Assembly (NCBI RefSeq): GCF_030848805.1
Contig: NC_092359.1
Coordinates: forward strand, 24,719,205 to 24,783,204
Direction of reading: 5' to 3'
DNA from: Temnothorax longispinosus
Lineage: Eukaryota > Arthropoda > Insecta > Hymenoptera > Formicidae
Length of the DNA stretch: 64,000 bases
Below the pieces are notes generated by a model. That model did no database searches. It saw only the letters and a list, made by a program, of their open reading frames with translations, and was not told where the DNA came from. Shown piece after piece: positions 48,635-60,420 of this stretch (position 1 is the stretch's first letter; each line of letters opens with the position of its first letter). A program made the position numbers and the translations under genes.

Positions 48635-48741
48635 CTGCATTTGCATTCCTTCGTTTCTTCGTGGATTCCGCGTGCTACTCTTCGTGATATTCTCGGGTAA
48701 AGGCGGATGCCGGCGACGTCGATGTTCAGCCACTGTTCCGC
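48635..48741 (+). CDS. Candidate internal exon (hypothetical)
   Basis: An acceptor (GTGTTTCGCAG) ends at 48634 and a perfect-consensus donor (GTAAGT) starts at 48742, defining a 107-nt segment. Only one of three frames is open throughout. It completes a split codon with one base, then runs 35 codons (CICIPSFLRGFRVLLFVIFS, then a Gly/Arg/Cys-rich end) and leaves one base. That gives a hydrophobic stretch followed by a basic Cys-containing segment, like the start of a secreted or membrane protein. No family is recognised. An octamer-type ATTTGCAT (48639-48646) lies inside. A minus-strand frame is also open here. It could equally be an untranslated exon. Confidence 0.3.
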
Positions 48742-48919
48742 GTAAGTAAAACTGGTTGGCCCACCGGGTGTCGTAAGCTGTCCCAGGTATTACGGTCCCC
48801 GATTTACATATGTGTGGAAACACGGTGAAATTTCGCGAAGCGCGAATTACGAATCACCGTGGATTATTCGGAGGAGAAACGACCCTCGGTGGATGAAACT
48901 GAGTACAAGCGCAATTAAC

Positions 48920-50190
48920 TCTCTACACTCCAATTTTACTTGAGCATACATTTCAAATTGCTCTTTAGTCGTGAACATTTTATAGAAATTTCGATAATAA
49001 AAATGTCAAATATATATTTCGCCGATGTTAAAAGATATTAAGTATTCTAAAATCTAGATTAAAATAATTTGATAGATGCCCTATCTTTCCGTGTAAAAAT
49101 AAAAATGATTGAATGTCGAATTCATAATTGCGGTTTGTAGAAATATATGTATAAATGCAATTTTAATCCACTCATTTGATAAGTTTTCCATTATAACATC
49201 AATTAACTCATAAACACTTATATAAAATGCCACATAGCCACAATGCCACGGAAAACTATACAAGTTACAGCATTCTCTTCTAATTGTAGATTCATGACTT
49301 ATCGTCACCGGCGAAACTTAATGACGTTATCAAAGTCGAAAAAGATGAACTTGCGATTTAAAAATGTTTATAAGCATTTTGCGAAAATTTAATACAAATT
49401 ATCTTGAGCAAAAATTCCAAGACGAGATATCATGTTACGTTTAAAAATAACGATTAGTTATTGGGGGGAAAAACGGAAAACATGTGGGAGAGGGGAGGTA
49501 TCGAGAACGATTCTTAAATGCAAAATATTCGTGTGCATTTTTATGCACCTCGCCGAGGCGTTGAGCGTCGTAAGCCTTTGAGCACACTTTTGACTTGCAG
49601 ATGGCGAGCGAAATTTAGAATGGTAAAGTGACCGTTTTATGCGGGGCTTACTTATATCCACACAAATATTTGATGGTACGCGAGCAGGCGAATTATGGTA
49701 ATATCGAAATATCGTGAATAATTTTACGAAAGAGCAAACGGTGTGTGACCAATCTTGACTACGTTTAGAAAGCGTCTAGACAGTCTTGTATGTGTGTGCG
49801 TCAGAATGCGTTGTATGTTATATTAACTCTGCAGATGAACGCGCTGGAATCTAACGGGATTCAGTCTTTTGACACGTTGTTACTTCTCTTTTCTCCCCTT
49901 TTGATTTAAATTGAAGTCTGTCTATACATACGGAGCAAAATTTTTACTAGTATAGAATTACTTTGTCATTTGATTTTCTTCATTGTATGTATATATACAA
50001 TATTTTAATTGAAATTGAATAAAAAACATTTTAGAATGTCTGAGAAAAATAAATATACCGTACATTGGTTCTCACGAAATAACATTGTCAAATTACACAT
50101 GACACACTTAGGATTTATGAAATTTTAGTCTCATTCAGTTCCAGATCTAATTAGATATACGTTTTATAATAAATATCGTCGTTTATATAA
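48920..50190. other. AT-rich non-coding stretch
   Basis: AT-rich with a balanced patch at 49440-49640 that has no supported frame. No feature is seen. Confidence 0.5.
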
Positions 50191-50680
50191 GAAATTTATC
50201 TCTCGGTGCATCGCGTCAGAATAAATCTATTATAGCTCCCCGGATCGTAGGCGCAATGGTGTTTTAACGTGACACGCCGTGAAATTATTTTGCGTACGCG
50301 ATACGTGATAATCGCCGATCGGCGGCCGATCGCTCCAATTAACGCGAGAATATTTGCGCTAAAATTACGGCTGCCTTCCCCCCCCGTCGCCGGGACGAAA
50401 CCTCGCCCAACCGATGGGTAATCGATACAAAAGTCCACAAGGGTTGGGCCGCCTTAGTGGCCCCGGCATTACGCACACACAAACAGCTGCAGCCGGCCGG
50501 CAGGAGAGTGCAAATTGCACCACGGGTACTCATGAAATTGACTCGCGAGCTCTTCGGGATTGATGAGAAAGGATCGAAACGGAGCGAGAAGAAATCTTCG
50601 ATCTTCGAATACCCTATTTGTTATTCCACGTGCAAGGGCTCGAATCCTTTCCTCAGTTCTCTCAGACGATAGTTATATTC
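50191..50680. promoter_or_regulatory. CpG-rich island, possible regulatory element
   Basis: CpG-dense, high-complexity sequence with palindromic patches (CGATCGGCGGCCGATCG, CAGCTGCAG, CCGGCCGGC) and E-box-type CAGCTG. Open frames on the two strands are unrelated to each other and show no domain. A regulatory role is inferred from composition only. Confidence 0.25.
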
Positions 50681-50930
50681 CTTCATATCTATATCACGCA
50701 AAGGTCAGAAGTGAAACTCCTACTTCATTACTCGCGCGCGTACTGCTGCTTACAAAATCATTTAATTGCAACGTACAAAGTGTTATAAATTATATCGTTA
50801 CACGTGCATGCTACAATGTAAACGAATAGTCACTAATTATAGTTAGTTTTGTGTTACTGAATCCCGTTTTTTAAAGGATTATCGATCCGCGTAGAATTAG
50901 ATCAAAGTGAAACGTATCAGTGGTAAATCA

Positions 50931-51460
50931 TTGTGAATTACATAATACATCCGACGTCGCGTCGCGCTTGTTGTCGAGTTATGCGACATGATCAGTCGCG
51001 ATTCGCTGCCTTTTCGCGTTCACAAAGGAGAGGATTTGACAACCGGTTTAGAGGGGTTAATACCCTTCTCTACCCGGCAGCAGCGAGCGTTTCCGCTCGG
51101 GAATTCTCTCGAGGCGGCAATTGGGTGTCCGAGCGATAATACGAACGTCCCCTCAGTGACGTAGTGAGTGCCCGCGAGTGCCCTACGTTGGGCGACGCGC
51201 GCGTGCCCGCGCTTTCGGCGCGAGTATATACCGAGTGTCTCTCGTCCCGTACCCCACATATACGCTTGGCGGACAATATACGCGATATTTGGAACGACAA
51301 TTCCGTATTGGCGCGTGGAGAATTGCGGCGTCGCTCGGGAGCACCGCTAATAGGGATATATAATTAACGCATTGTGCGGGCAGTTACGGTAACGCCGGCA
51401 TTCAGGGGACGACCAAGAGCAGTCCGGAAAGCGGTATAATGCAATATAAGGGTCATAGGA
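50931..51460 (+). promoter_or_regulatory. CpG-rich promoter-like island
   Basis: CpG-dense block with an arthropod initiator-like TCAGTG (51153-51158) overlapping a CRE half-site (TGACGTAG), and a TATATA at 51225-51230 in the context GCGAGTATATACCGAG. The spacing does not put the initiator downstream of the TATA motif, so they would have to serve different starts. No donor or coding exon was identified downstream. Confidence 0.25.
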
Positions 51461-51940
51461 TTCATAAAAGTAAACGTTGCACCGTTAAAAAGTCAACTTT
51501 ACATTTTGTTAATTAGTGCGATATGATAAGCGTCGCAAAAATTAATGGATAACTATACATGCGATAGAAAGATATACGACAGTTCCTGGAAGATGTTAGC
51601 AACTTTTGAAACTAAAACGCTTTAATGCATCCTTGACATTGTGAAAGAAAGTGATTATCTTCTTTTCTTGACAGTAATTGTTTTATACTATATTTCTTTT
51701 TATAATACAGTCATTAATGAGAAGGGAAAAACATATAATTGTTTAGAGTCGGTGTCGACCTATACAAAAAGTCTATATATGGAGGGGCAAAAACCATAGT
51801 GGCGTAAATCAAACTTTTTAAGTAATCCTATAACATGTCATTCGCATCTCGTATGATATGGCTTATATTTATATGTAGGATTAGCGTGAGATGTAGTAAT
51901 AATGTAATATTCGTTTCTCTTGTGTAATAGATATGAGTTT
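51461..51940. other. AT-rich non-coding stretch
   Basis: AT-rich with no feature seen. Confidence 0.5.
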
Positions 51941-52360
51941 AGGAGTACGAGTGGGACATTTACAGAGCGATATCGCCGGGCACTCGTTATACTCGCGCGG
52001 TCGCGAGGGGCTGTCCATTCCAGGGAATGGAAGAGTGGCGAAATAAAGGCGTCCTTTAATGGGCAATACTAATCAATGAAATACGAAGCCACGGGGGCGC
52101 ACGGTGGATATGCGTGCGGAGGCCAGGCACGAACGCGCCGTACAAACAAAAAGGGTCCGCGTGCGCGTATCTCTCTCGCTCTCGCTTTTCATCTCTCGTC
52201 CGCCTTCTACTTTCTCCCTTCCTCCGTCGTTCGACAACCCCGCGGCCCTCCCTCACCGTTCGCACTCTCGTTCCCTCCTTCTTTTTCTCGCTCGTTTTTT
52301 CCTTTCGCATGTATATGTACACGCGTCCACATACGCACGTACACGCAATATGCGCGGCGC

Positions 52361-52385
52361 CGTCGTCGTCGTCGTCGTCGTCGTC
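52361..52385 (+). repeat. (CGT)n trinucleotide repeat
   Basis: About eight perfect CGT/GTC units. It would encode poly-Val, poly-Ser or poly-Arg depending on frame. Confidence 0.95.
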
Positions 52386-52638
52386 TTCTTCCTCTGCTCC
52401 TCTCGGACGCACGCACAAAAGCAAGGGAAAGGAGAGAGGGCACGGTATTTTTCAGGATGGGATATTTAACGCATTGGCCAGGTCAGTAACCCCGGGCGAG
52501 CCGGGGCCCCGCGATTGGCCGGCCTCGCCACGAATTCCCGGCCCCTTATTGGCCGAGCCGGGCCCTAGACCTACACCAATGCCCTCCGTATTGCCACACA
52601 CGCACCGGTCCTACGTGCTCGCGGACGCTGCCACCGTC

Positions 52639-52658
52639 GAGCCGAGCCGAGCCGAGCC
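52639..52658 (+). repeat. (GAGCC)4 pentanucleotide repeat
   Basis: Four perfect tandem GAGCC units inside the CpG island. The 5-base period shifts frame, which argues against coding here. Confidence 0.9.
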
Positions 52659-52920
52659 GCGGCACGCAATGCTGTCCGTGCGTGTGCCATGCGTGAGCAC
52701 GTGTGCGTGCTCCGTAGGGCACGCGATACGTCATAGCGTGGTGCGGCGGGCCGAAGTTGCAGCGCGGTGTAACGAAGAACCGTCGTCGTCGAGAGGGGCG
52801 CGCTAAATGCAAGCTCTCGATGAACCGGCGAGCCGCGCACTCTTACCAGCCGGGAACCCAGCCGGAGATTGCTGTAATTGAACAGCCTGGGTGCGATAAG
52901 AAGATAAGTCCAAAATCGTT

Positions 52921-54282
52921 GGAAGTAAGCTTCTTTCTTACATGTAGAGAAAAAGAAAGAAATACGTGACTGGAGAATCGATATGAGTGTAATATTTAAT
53001 GACAATTCTTTTCATTACTATATGTGCAAATAGTGTCCCCCTTTTCTCCTTGCCAAAAGTTACTTTAATCTTGAAGTCCTCAATTCTTTAAGACGTTTAA
53101 AGCAAATGTGTCTTCCAATCCTAGTATTGATTTCCAATTTCTTAGTATTACATGAATCGCTTATTTTGCAAATTATATATACAATTTTGAAACGTAATAT
53201 AAACAGTTTATCGATAGTGTGTATTAGTAACATCTTCAATGATGGAACACTTTTGGCACGAATATATACTGAACATTTATAGTTAAAGGATACTGAAATA
53301 ATTCTAAAACAACTAAGATTATGTATAAAAAAATCGCACTAGATTTGCTAGCACTAGACATGCTAATCGAACGTGAGCTGTTTCCGCGTTCTCACGCTAC
53401 GAAATGGATTTTTCTATCTATTTCGATCGCGAAAATAGTCACGGTAAAAGAATTTCATTGATGTCGCAGCTAATGAAGGAAAAATAGGTCATAGATAGAA
53501 CATATATATGCACGTGTTTACATGCAACGTTATGTATCGATCGTAAATGTCAAAAAAATATTTTTATAATTTATTAGCAAAATCCAATTGTCGAATGGTA
53601 ACGAACAGTTTTCAACAAGTCGGAGAAATATTAAAGTATATTAGTCTCCGCTTTTTGTACTGTGAATTAAAAAATTTACAAACTTTGCTTGCACAAGCCA
53701 TAGTATTACACATTATCGCGGATAATGCGATCGCGCGCGGTACTTTCCAGTCGCGCGGCGGATTTTTGTTTACTCTACCAATAAATCTCATATTCGCGAT
53801 ATGAAACCAAAACCGACGGCGCACATACGCATTTTCATTTACATGCCGTGTGTATCATTATATAAGCGATCGCAAGCGCGTACGAATTAAAACATAATAA
53901 GATAACAGATTTAATTAAAAATGTTTGCGAGCGGCAAAAACCCATTCGATAACTTCGATAATTCGATACCGGCCGATTTTTCGACGATTCATCTCGCAAC
54001 GTGGCCGCCCGATTAAAAGTTAACCCGGCGTATTTCCATCGCTGTTAATGTCGAACTCGCATTGGATAATATTCCAATAAACGCGTCGTTACTGATAACT
54101 GTTGCTGCACGACCGATAATTGGATGATGTTGCGCTTGCACGATCCGCGCTTCTCCACTTATTGCCGATATAGAAAAAAAAGGTTCCAGTTAATTTTCTT
54201 CCTGTCAAAGTTATTAATATTTGCAAAAATCATTAGTAATACCAACATCTATTATGAATTTATCAAAAATGAAATGATAAAA

Positions 54283-54285
<3 letters not shown>
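52921..54285. other. AT-rich to mixed non-coding stretch
   Basis: AT-rich at first, more balanced at 53340-54170. Short open frames have no support and no feature is called. Confidence 0.45.

Positions 54286-54286
<1 letters not shown>

Positions 54287-54321
<35 letters not shown>
54287..54321 (+). repeat. (AG)n microsatellite
   Basis: A perfect AG dinucleotide array of about 17 units. Confidence 0.95.
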
Positions 54322-54328
<7 letters not shown>

Positions 54329-54384
54329 TGCTATTTAAAAAGCATTTCTTCGTACATAAACCACACATATAATTTATGTTTAGT

Positions 54385-54386
<2 letters not shown>

Positions 54387-54418
<32 letters not shown>
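54387..54418. repeat. (TA)n microsatellite
   Basis: A perfect alternating TA array, self-complementary, 66 bases after the AG array. Confidence 0.95.
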
Positions 54419-54421
<3 letters not shown>

Positions 54422-54856
54422 TATTTTTTTTTGCATAATCACTTAAGGTTTAACGAGGTTCATTAAAGAATATCTGACATTTAATGAAGCTAAATAAAAA
54501 AATTTATTTTACTCAATTTCAGAAATTTTTTAAAGAATTTCAAAGTCGATTACAGGATCAAGAGCCATTCACATTGCAATTTGTACAGGCACAATAATTT
54601 TTTCTTCTTTCTGTGAAAATAACGCAGTATTTGCAACAGTCAGTTGTGTAGATCGGTATTAACACATAAGAGAAAAATCATGTCAACGACTTTCTATTCG
54701 CGGTGACATATTTCGCTCTTTCGGCGATTTTCTCGATGTTAGAAACATAAAGGTTAAGGGAACGTGGCGTATGGTTAAGAGCCGTTAAACGTCTCGACAT
54801 AACCGAGCGGAGTGTCTGTGTGTGCAGCAATAAGGCGTAAAGATAGAAACTTATAC

Positions 54857-54924
54857 GAGAGAGAAAGAGGGAAAGAGGAAAAGAGAAAAAGAGAAAGAGA
54901 GAAAGAGAAAGAGAGAGAAAGAGA
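54857..54924 (+). repeat. Homopurine GA/GAAA tract
   Basis: Nearly 70 bases of pure purine on the plus strand. It ends about 60 bases before the candidate exon at 54988. Confidence 0.9.
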
Positions 54925-54987
54925 TAACTGCGTTCGGATGTAGGCTACCAGAGTCACGACTCTCTTCCTCTTCCTCGCTCACTACAG

Positions 54988-55083
54988 TTTCGCCTTCTTC
55001 TTCATCTGCCTCTTCTTGTTCTCCCTCCCTGCGACCATCGCCTCCTCGGAGGTCAAATGCTGGTCGAAGGCGATCTGGTCGAT
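54988..55083 (+). CDS. Candidate internal coding exon, 96 nt (hypothetical)
   Basis: The left edge is a textbook acceptor: a long CT-rich tract ending CTCACTACAG at 54987. The right edge is a good donor (GGTCGAT, then GTAAGG, at 55084). The length is divisible by 3, so the exon can be included or skipped without changing frame. Entered in phase 1, as from the exon at 21846, it reads a Ser/Pro-rich then Arg-rich peptide (SPSSSSASSCSPSLRPSPP). Entered in phase 2, nearly every codon ends in G or C and the peptide looks like a signal sequence (FAFFFICLFLFSLPATIASS, then EVKCWSKAIWS). Minus-strand frames are open too and one also has G/C-ending codons (FDQHLTSEEAMVAG, then a Lys-rich end), but without a good donor or acceptor. 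I favour a plus-strand exon of unknown frame. Confidence 0.4.
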
Positions 55084-55571
55084 GTAAGGCGCTTAAACAT
55101 AACTTGTAAACGTTTATATCCGACTTAATCAGAGACGGAATCGTGCATACCGGGTGACCAGCGGGCGACGATATGTTTATATACGATATCGCGTGCCTCG
55201 TAACGGACCGCGGAGAAAATAGCCGACTTGGTAGTTGCACATCTTACGGCCACAAATCCACAAGGAAATAATAGCGTGAGAGATACTTGATATTAATTAG
55301 AATATTACGTGCACGTGATTTTTACACTTCACTTTGCATTTGCGATTACGTACATTTGAATAAAACGCGAAACATTAAAATGAATTTAAAATAAATAGCT
55401 GGCTGTTGGTTATTTAACAAGCGATTAATTAAATCGCTTTACTATACTCCATTTGCCATCGAATGATTATTTTAAAAGGTCAATAATAACCATAACGCGA
55501 TAATTCTTTGGCGAATGAATATATTCATCGTAATCGTGTAATCTCGTAATATGACGTATAATGTGTTTCAG

Positions 55572-55736
55572 GATTGCGTGAGTATCCGAAATCTCCGGTA
55601 CTCGATAACCGGATCGAGATGGGTTTTATCGATTTCGGTTTGCTCCGGAAACCCGCGCGTCTCTAGTACTATAGATATATCTCGGAAATTCGCGATATTC
55701 GATGGTCTGATTACGACTCAGATCTTAGATCATTAG
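55572..55736 (+). CDS. Candidate terminal exon (hypothetical)
   Basis: A T-rich acceptor (ATAATGTGTTTCAG) ends at 55571. In phase 0 the frame is open 54 codons to a TAG at 55734-55736 (DCVSIRNLRYSITGSRW at the start). In phase 1 it reads about 31 codons to an earlier stop (LREYPKSPVLDNRIEMGF). Joined directly to the 54988 exon in phase 1 it would create a stop at the junction. A GTGAGT lies only six bases in. No family is recognised, so this is a weak candidate. Confidence 0.2.
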   Translation, partial: DCVSIRNLRYSITGSRWVLSISVCSGNPRVSSTIDISRKFAIFDGLITTQILDH

Positions 55737-55739
55737 AAA

Positions 55740-56660
55740 TTTCTAGTCACACACATTTCCTCATATGCACGTGGCATAGTCAAGCATTTAATTAAAAGTG
55801 ATTTTAACAAATCTGGAATAAGTTTCGCTTATTGAAAAATTCTTGTGAAATATTAGACTCAGATTTAATTCTTAATATTTAGTACTTTAGCAATTACATT
55901 TTAATTAAAATCTTATCTTTTTTCTGTATACATTTGTTTAAAAATATTATTTATTCATTTATTCGTTCTCTCAATTTATTTAATTCACACAATTTGAAGA
56001 GTGTAATAATTATAATTGCCATCAAATTTTCCGTAAAAGAAGCTAATTTCTTCGAAGAATCTGTAGTCGTGAGAAAGCGCGTTGATATTCGATATATCCT
56101 CACATGCATATATATGTATACAGCGAAATCTTAACTTTCGTTCCCTCTTTTTATTGCTTCGCCATAAGCTATCTGCAAGACTTTATGCACACAGTCCTTG
56201 CGCTCCGTGTAATCCCTCGCAAGATCATTGCCCCCCCGTTATCTTCGGGCAACGAGCAAACGGGCAAGTTTAACAACAAATTGCGGCGGATTTTGACGAC
56301 GGCTGAACGCTCGCTTGCCGCGAAACGAGCATCGTCGGATACTGGTTCTTTCTTCGGGCCTATGGAATTTGATTTCGAAATCCTCCTTCCTTCTCTTCCA
56401 TTTCTTCTTACTTATAACACAGTTAATATCTATCCTTTAATCTTTACATGTTTGCATTTTATTAAATTTTTTTTAATAAGCAGACGTTTGTTTGTTTTAT
56501 ATTGACATTTGCATAAGGAATTGTGTGCCAACGCGAAACAGTTGTCGTTTAAAGAACTTTACTTTTTAATTATTATACATTTTTATATTTTGACGTTTAT
56601 TTATTTATTCTTAAAAGATTCTTTATAGTTTCTTTCTTGATCTATTCTATTTAATCGGCG
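55740..56660. other. AT-rich non-coding stretch
   Basis: AT-rich except for a balanced patch at about 56140-56400. A 133-codon plus-strand frame across the patch (from 56104) ends in Leu/Phe/Ile-rich AT-driven sequence and has no splice support. Confidence 0.4.
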
Positions 56661-57240
56661 ATCGTTGACTCTCAGCCCAATATCAGTGAACTCGCTCGCT
56701 CAGCACACAAGGCGACGGTCACGCGCGCGCGCACACACAGCCGTGAAACTTTAAGTAGGCCATCACACGCTTGACATTACGCCTCGCTTTCGCGAACATG
56801 CGGACGTATACGAAAACGGGTTATGACGCGTTTTCCATCGGCCGTGATAACTCATATCGACGAGGTTTGGACAATCCGCTGTCTCGACAATCGAGAGTAA
56901 AAGGCGCTCGTCGTCGTCGTGTACGAGGCTTGCATGTCATAATGGCGCAGCTAGCAAACTACAAGGCTAAGGTACCGCCTTCAACCGGTAATAGATTAGC
57001 CGGTAGGTACGTTACGCAGAGAGAGCGGTATAGCGATTGTTGCACTTGGACTTGCACTATGAAGTTCGTGTTCGGTAGTGGGATCGACGGGGATGAGGAG
57101 AGGAGGGAGAGATCGAGAGAGAGGTAGAAGAAGAGAGAGGCAAGGGGATAGATAGCGATTGCGGTAATAGAAGGAAAGAGAAAGAGAAAGAGAAGGAATA
57201 ATAGCTATCAAGCTAGTCGCGAAACGAAATGATTAAGGCC
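56661..57240 (+). other. CpG-rich island with initiator-like motif and open frame
   Basis: An initiator-like ATATCAGTGA (56682-56690) is followed by a CpG-rich leader with a (CG)n-(CA)n run (56721-56740). A 110-codon frame follows from an ATG at 56798 to a stop at 57127. The frame begins MRTYTKTGYDAFSIGRD, has an Arg-rich middle and ends in an Arg/Glu run from purine repeats. It could be a small first exon or small protein. No family, no strong donor, and the C-terminal part is repeat-driven. Confidence 0.2.
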
Positions 57241-58640
57241 TGTGTGGAAATTGGTCGGATTTGAAAATTGTACAGAACGTGAAATTAGAGGCGAGCAATT
57301 GAGGTTTTTGCATTTTTCTGACTTGCGAATAAGATAATAGTAGTGTTGATCACGTAAACATTGTGAAACGTATAACAGCGAAAATTTTCTCCGAAATAAA
57401 TGACTCTTCGGGTGGGAAACAGCGATATAAATAAAGTTAAAAATTTGACAGGAAAGATAAATAATTATTTTTCTCGACTTTTAAAATTTCTTCTTTTATA
57501 AAATTATTCTCTTTGTAAACTGTTGCACGTACACGTCTTGAGAATCGCTCAGAGCGAGTGCTCAAACAGCGGTTATAAAAATTTCTCACGCGATTAGTCG
57601 ATAATATTCCTCTTTATATTGATAGCGATTATTTCTTACGTTAACACTTAGCGCGAACGTAGCGTGATAGCAGCCGTTTCTATTACAGATAAACGCTATC
57701 CCGTAATGCCTAACTACGAATGTTACGATCGTAACAGTTTCTTCGTAGCAGTTTCAATAATAATATATTGAAAAGTGTGATTCATGACGCTTAATGGTAA
57801 TTGCTCGAATGAAGTATGCATTTAAGCGCTCGAAGACCTTTTTTCGCTTGCCTTCTCGATGGCGTTTAAACACGGCCTTTTGAAGTCTTAAAAGTTCTTC
57901 GCTGGCAACATCCGTTCACACATTTCGTCCACTTCTTCTCGTTTATTTCCTTTCTGCGAGTGAAAAACTACTCTAGCCGAAATTCGGTATATTTGACTAC
58001 ACCGTTTTAAACACTGCCGACCTTAATTGGATCCGCGCGGATTTGCATGAATTTTCTCTCTTTTTGTCGTTAATTTTAGAGTTGAAATTTCAAAATTTAT
58101 ATTAACTTGGTAATTATTCGTATATAGCGCTTAAGCAGATTTTTTTGGGTTTCTGCGACTGCAATTATAGACATTGTAATTAGATCGTAAAATTATTCTG
58201 CTATTATGTTTATTTCTATTTCTTGTTTTGATTATTTGGGCTACCTTTACGTATACATATGCTTAATGAATGTTATTATGAAGATATGCGGAAGTTGATA
58301 TTTTAATCTTGTATACGATTTTTAAGATGTATATGATTTTTTGAGATTTATGACGTTTATATTTTTTCTATATTATTAAATAGCATTAATTTATTTGTTA
58401 ACTAACTCGTGTTTATTTAATCATGTCCTGTTTTAATATATCTTCTTACAACTTTTATAGTCTGTTATTAACGTAAGATTTCTTAAATTAAATTAAAATT
58501 TAATTTGTAAAGTACTGGGATTCTCACTTATTATTTACATGAGAACATTGTCTTGAAAATATTTTTGATTTTACTTTGTTTTCTTGTATTTTATCAATAT
58601 AAAATTGCGTGGAAAACTGTGATACCGCGATTTTAAAACA
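57241..58640. other. AT-rich to mixed non-coding stretch
   Basis: A balanced patch at 57540-58050, otherwise AT-rich. No feature is seen. Confidence 0.45.
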
Positions 58641-59880
58641 CTGATGTGTGTGTGAACAAGCACAAGATAACGAAACTTTCTATCTCACCTATAAAACTTG
58701 CTTGAAGTTGCCAAATTTTTCTAAGGTTCCGGGTAGAACGAAAACCTCAAGATAAGCTCTTCTGTGGTAACTTGGAACGTTCAACTGCGGATTGCCGCAA
58801 GTTGTGGAGTGAAGATAAGTGATGTGAAAAAGAGGGTGTGTGAAATCGCATCTTCTTTTGACGGAGAAGAAAAACGGCTGAAAGTCTAGAACGCGAGAGA
58901 TCAAGAGAGATCATACAGCGACCCGCTGCACAGATGTGCTTTCGACAGTCAATAAGATAGTTTATACACGATTTTATATGTATTGTAAACAGATTGGCAT
59001 ATTTTGTGCATAATAACATTAATAATGATAATGTTGCACAAATATTTATTATACATATGTATAAATTGATAAAATATCTTAAATTTATCCAAGATTATAA
59101 TTTTTATGACGTATTTTCTACAAAAAAATTACTTCACGTAAAAATACTCTGTAAAAATAAAAGAAAACAGAAGGGTAAAATTCAGATTATTTGAACATCA
59201 GTCTATATTGATAAAATATTGAATTGTATTAAATTGTATCATTCGGGCAAAAACTGTTGCATTTATGTTCGTATTATCATATTAACATATCATATTATCA
59301 ATGCGACAGCTGTTTTAGAGTAATGTGTCGATGATTACGCCGGTATTAATCAGCAACACAAGTTAACGCATTTTTATAGATATATATAATTGTCAGAAAA
59401 TATACGCAGAAGAAACATTAAAATAAGCTAATTTTCGTAATGCTATTGACGGATGAAGTACATTGTATACTGACGAAGAGTGATTTATCGGAAGAAAGAA
59501 ATCTCGCGTCGCCGGAAAAGCTGGCTTTGTCGGTGACATCGCGTTACATGGCAACGCTTTTAATAAGCTCAATTCCTCTAATCGTTTAAGCGTAATTCCG
59601 GCTACTTAGTCGCATCAGCAAACGATAGAGTATAAGTGCAAGTGCTTTTTACGCTTAAGGTCAAATCTGCCCACGCGCATTATCTTTATAGTATAATAGC
59701 GTTAAGAATGAATACGTGCATGAAAGTAGCCTAAATAATCCAAATAAAAAGTGAAAACGGATATAAGCGGAATAATTTTTTAATAACCTAATTACAGCGT
59801 TTATAATTGTTATCACATTATCGTAACGTATGCAGAAATAAGGAAGAGAATCTACTTAAGCGTTTTGGTCTCTAATTAAC
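58641..59880. other. AT-rich to mixed non-coding stretch
   Basis: Short open frames on the minus strand at 58689-59019 have no splice support. The rest is AT-rich. Confidence 0.4.
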
Positions 59881-60420
59881 AATGTTAAGTGTTATTGAGA
59901 AACCGCCTGTTCTGCTTTTCAATACGTCTACTCGGAAGACGCAACCGTATCCAAATCATCGCGATGATGGACGGAAGGTTAATCGCGGCGATGTTTCCAC
60001 AGCATGTGACCAGCGGAGGCGTCGACCGGTAGCTTTTAATTCCCTTGAGGGTTGTAGTCGAGCACCTCATAACTTTTGTAATTAAATTTAGCGCTTTGCT
60101 CGAAATGCGCGCGCGGCGAAATGGTCGTCGTCGTTCTCATGTATTCTTCCGCTTTGGCTCAGTCTCTCGCTCTCTCATTCTTTCTCCTCGCGTCTATCTT
60201 CCGCCTTCCGCATTTTTTTTTCTTCCGTCGTGCGGAGAGATCCTGTGGTACGTAAGGTCGGCTCGACTCTCTGTTCGCGCGACCATTATGACGGAAAATC
60301 GTTGTTGACAGACTCGAGTGCACGTGGAGTACATTGAGCATGCGGCGCGTTGTTGAGAACCTAGAAGAAGCTCGTTAGAGACAATATATGAGTTAAGTCT
60401 GTCTCCATCGAATTTACGAT
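59881..60420. other. CpG-rich island
   Basis: Balanced to GC-rich block with short open frames on both strands and no recognisable product. No donor-acceptor pair is trusted. Confidence 0.3.

Larger units (their letters stand above)
51941..52920. promoter_or_regulatory. CpG island with three inverted CCAAT boxes
   Basis: A strongly GC-rich, CpG-dense kilobase. It contains a pyrimidine-rich segment (about 52160-52300), a (CGT)n repeat (52361-52385), three ATTGG(CC) boxes at 52473-52477, 52514-52518 and 52548-52552, and a (GAGCC)4 repeat (52639-52658). ATTGG is the inverted CCAAT core bound by NF-Y, and clusters spaced about 30-40 bases are typical of TATA-less CpG promoters. Open frames up to 230 codons on the plus strand are low complexity or repeat-driven (for example a Val run from the CGT repeat). 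No donor is certain. Confidence 0.35.

Noticed and set aside
50634..50652. AAGGG-CTCGAAT-CCTTT, a tRNA T-arm-like hairpin
   Set aside because: No A-box, acceptor stem or anticodon arm at the required distances.
52104..52469. 121-codon frame containing what looks like a signal peptide (Met-Arg-Gly-Ala, a Val run, then Phe-Phe-Leu-Cys)
   Set aside because: The hydrophobic run is simply the (CGT)n repeat read as GTC codons. The rest is pyrimidine-tract Ser/Leu and purine-tract residues.
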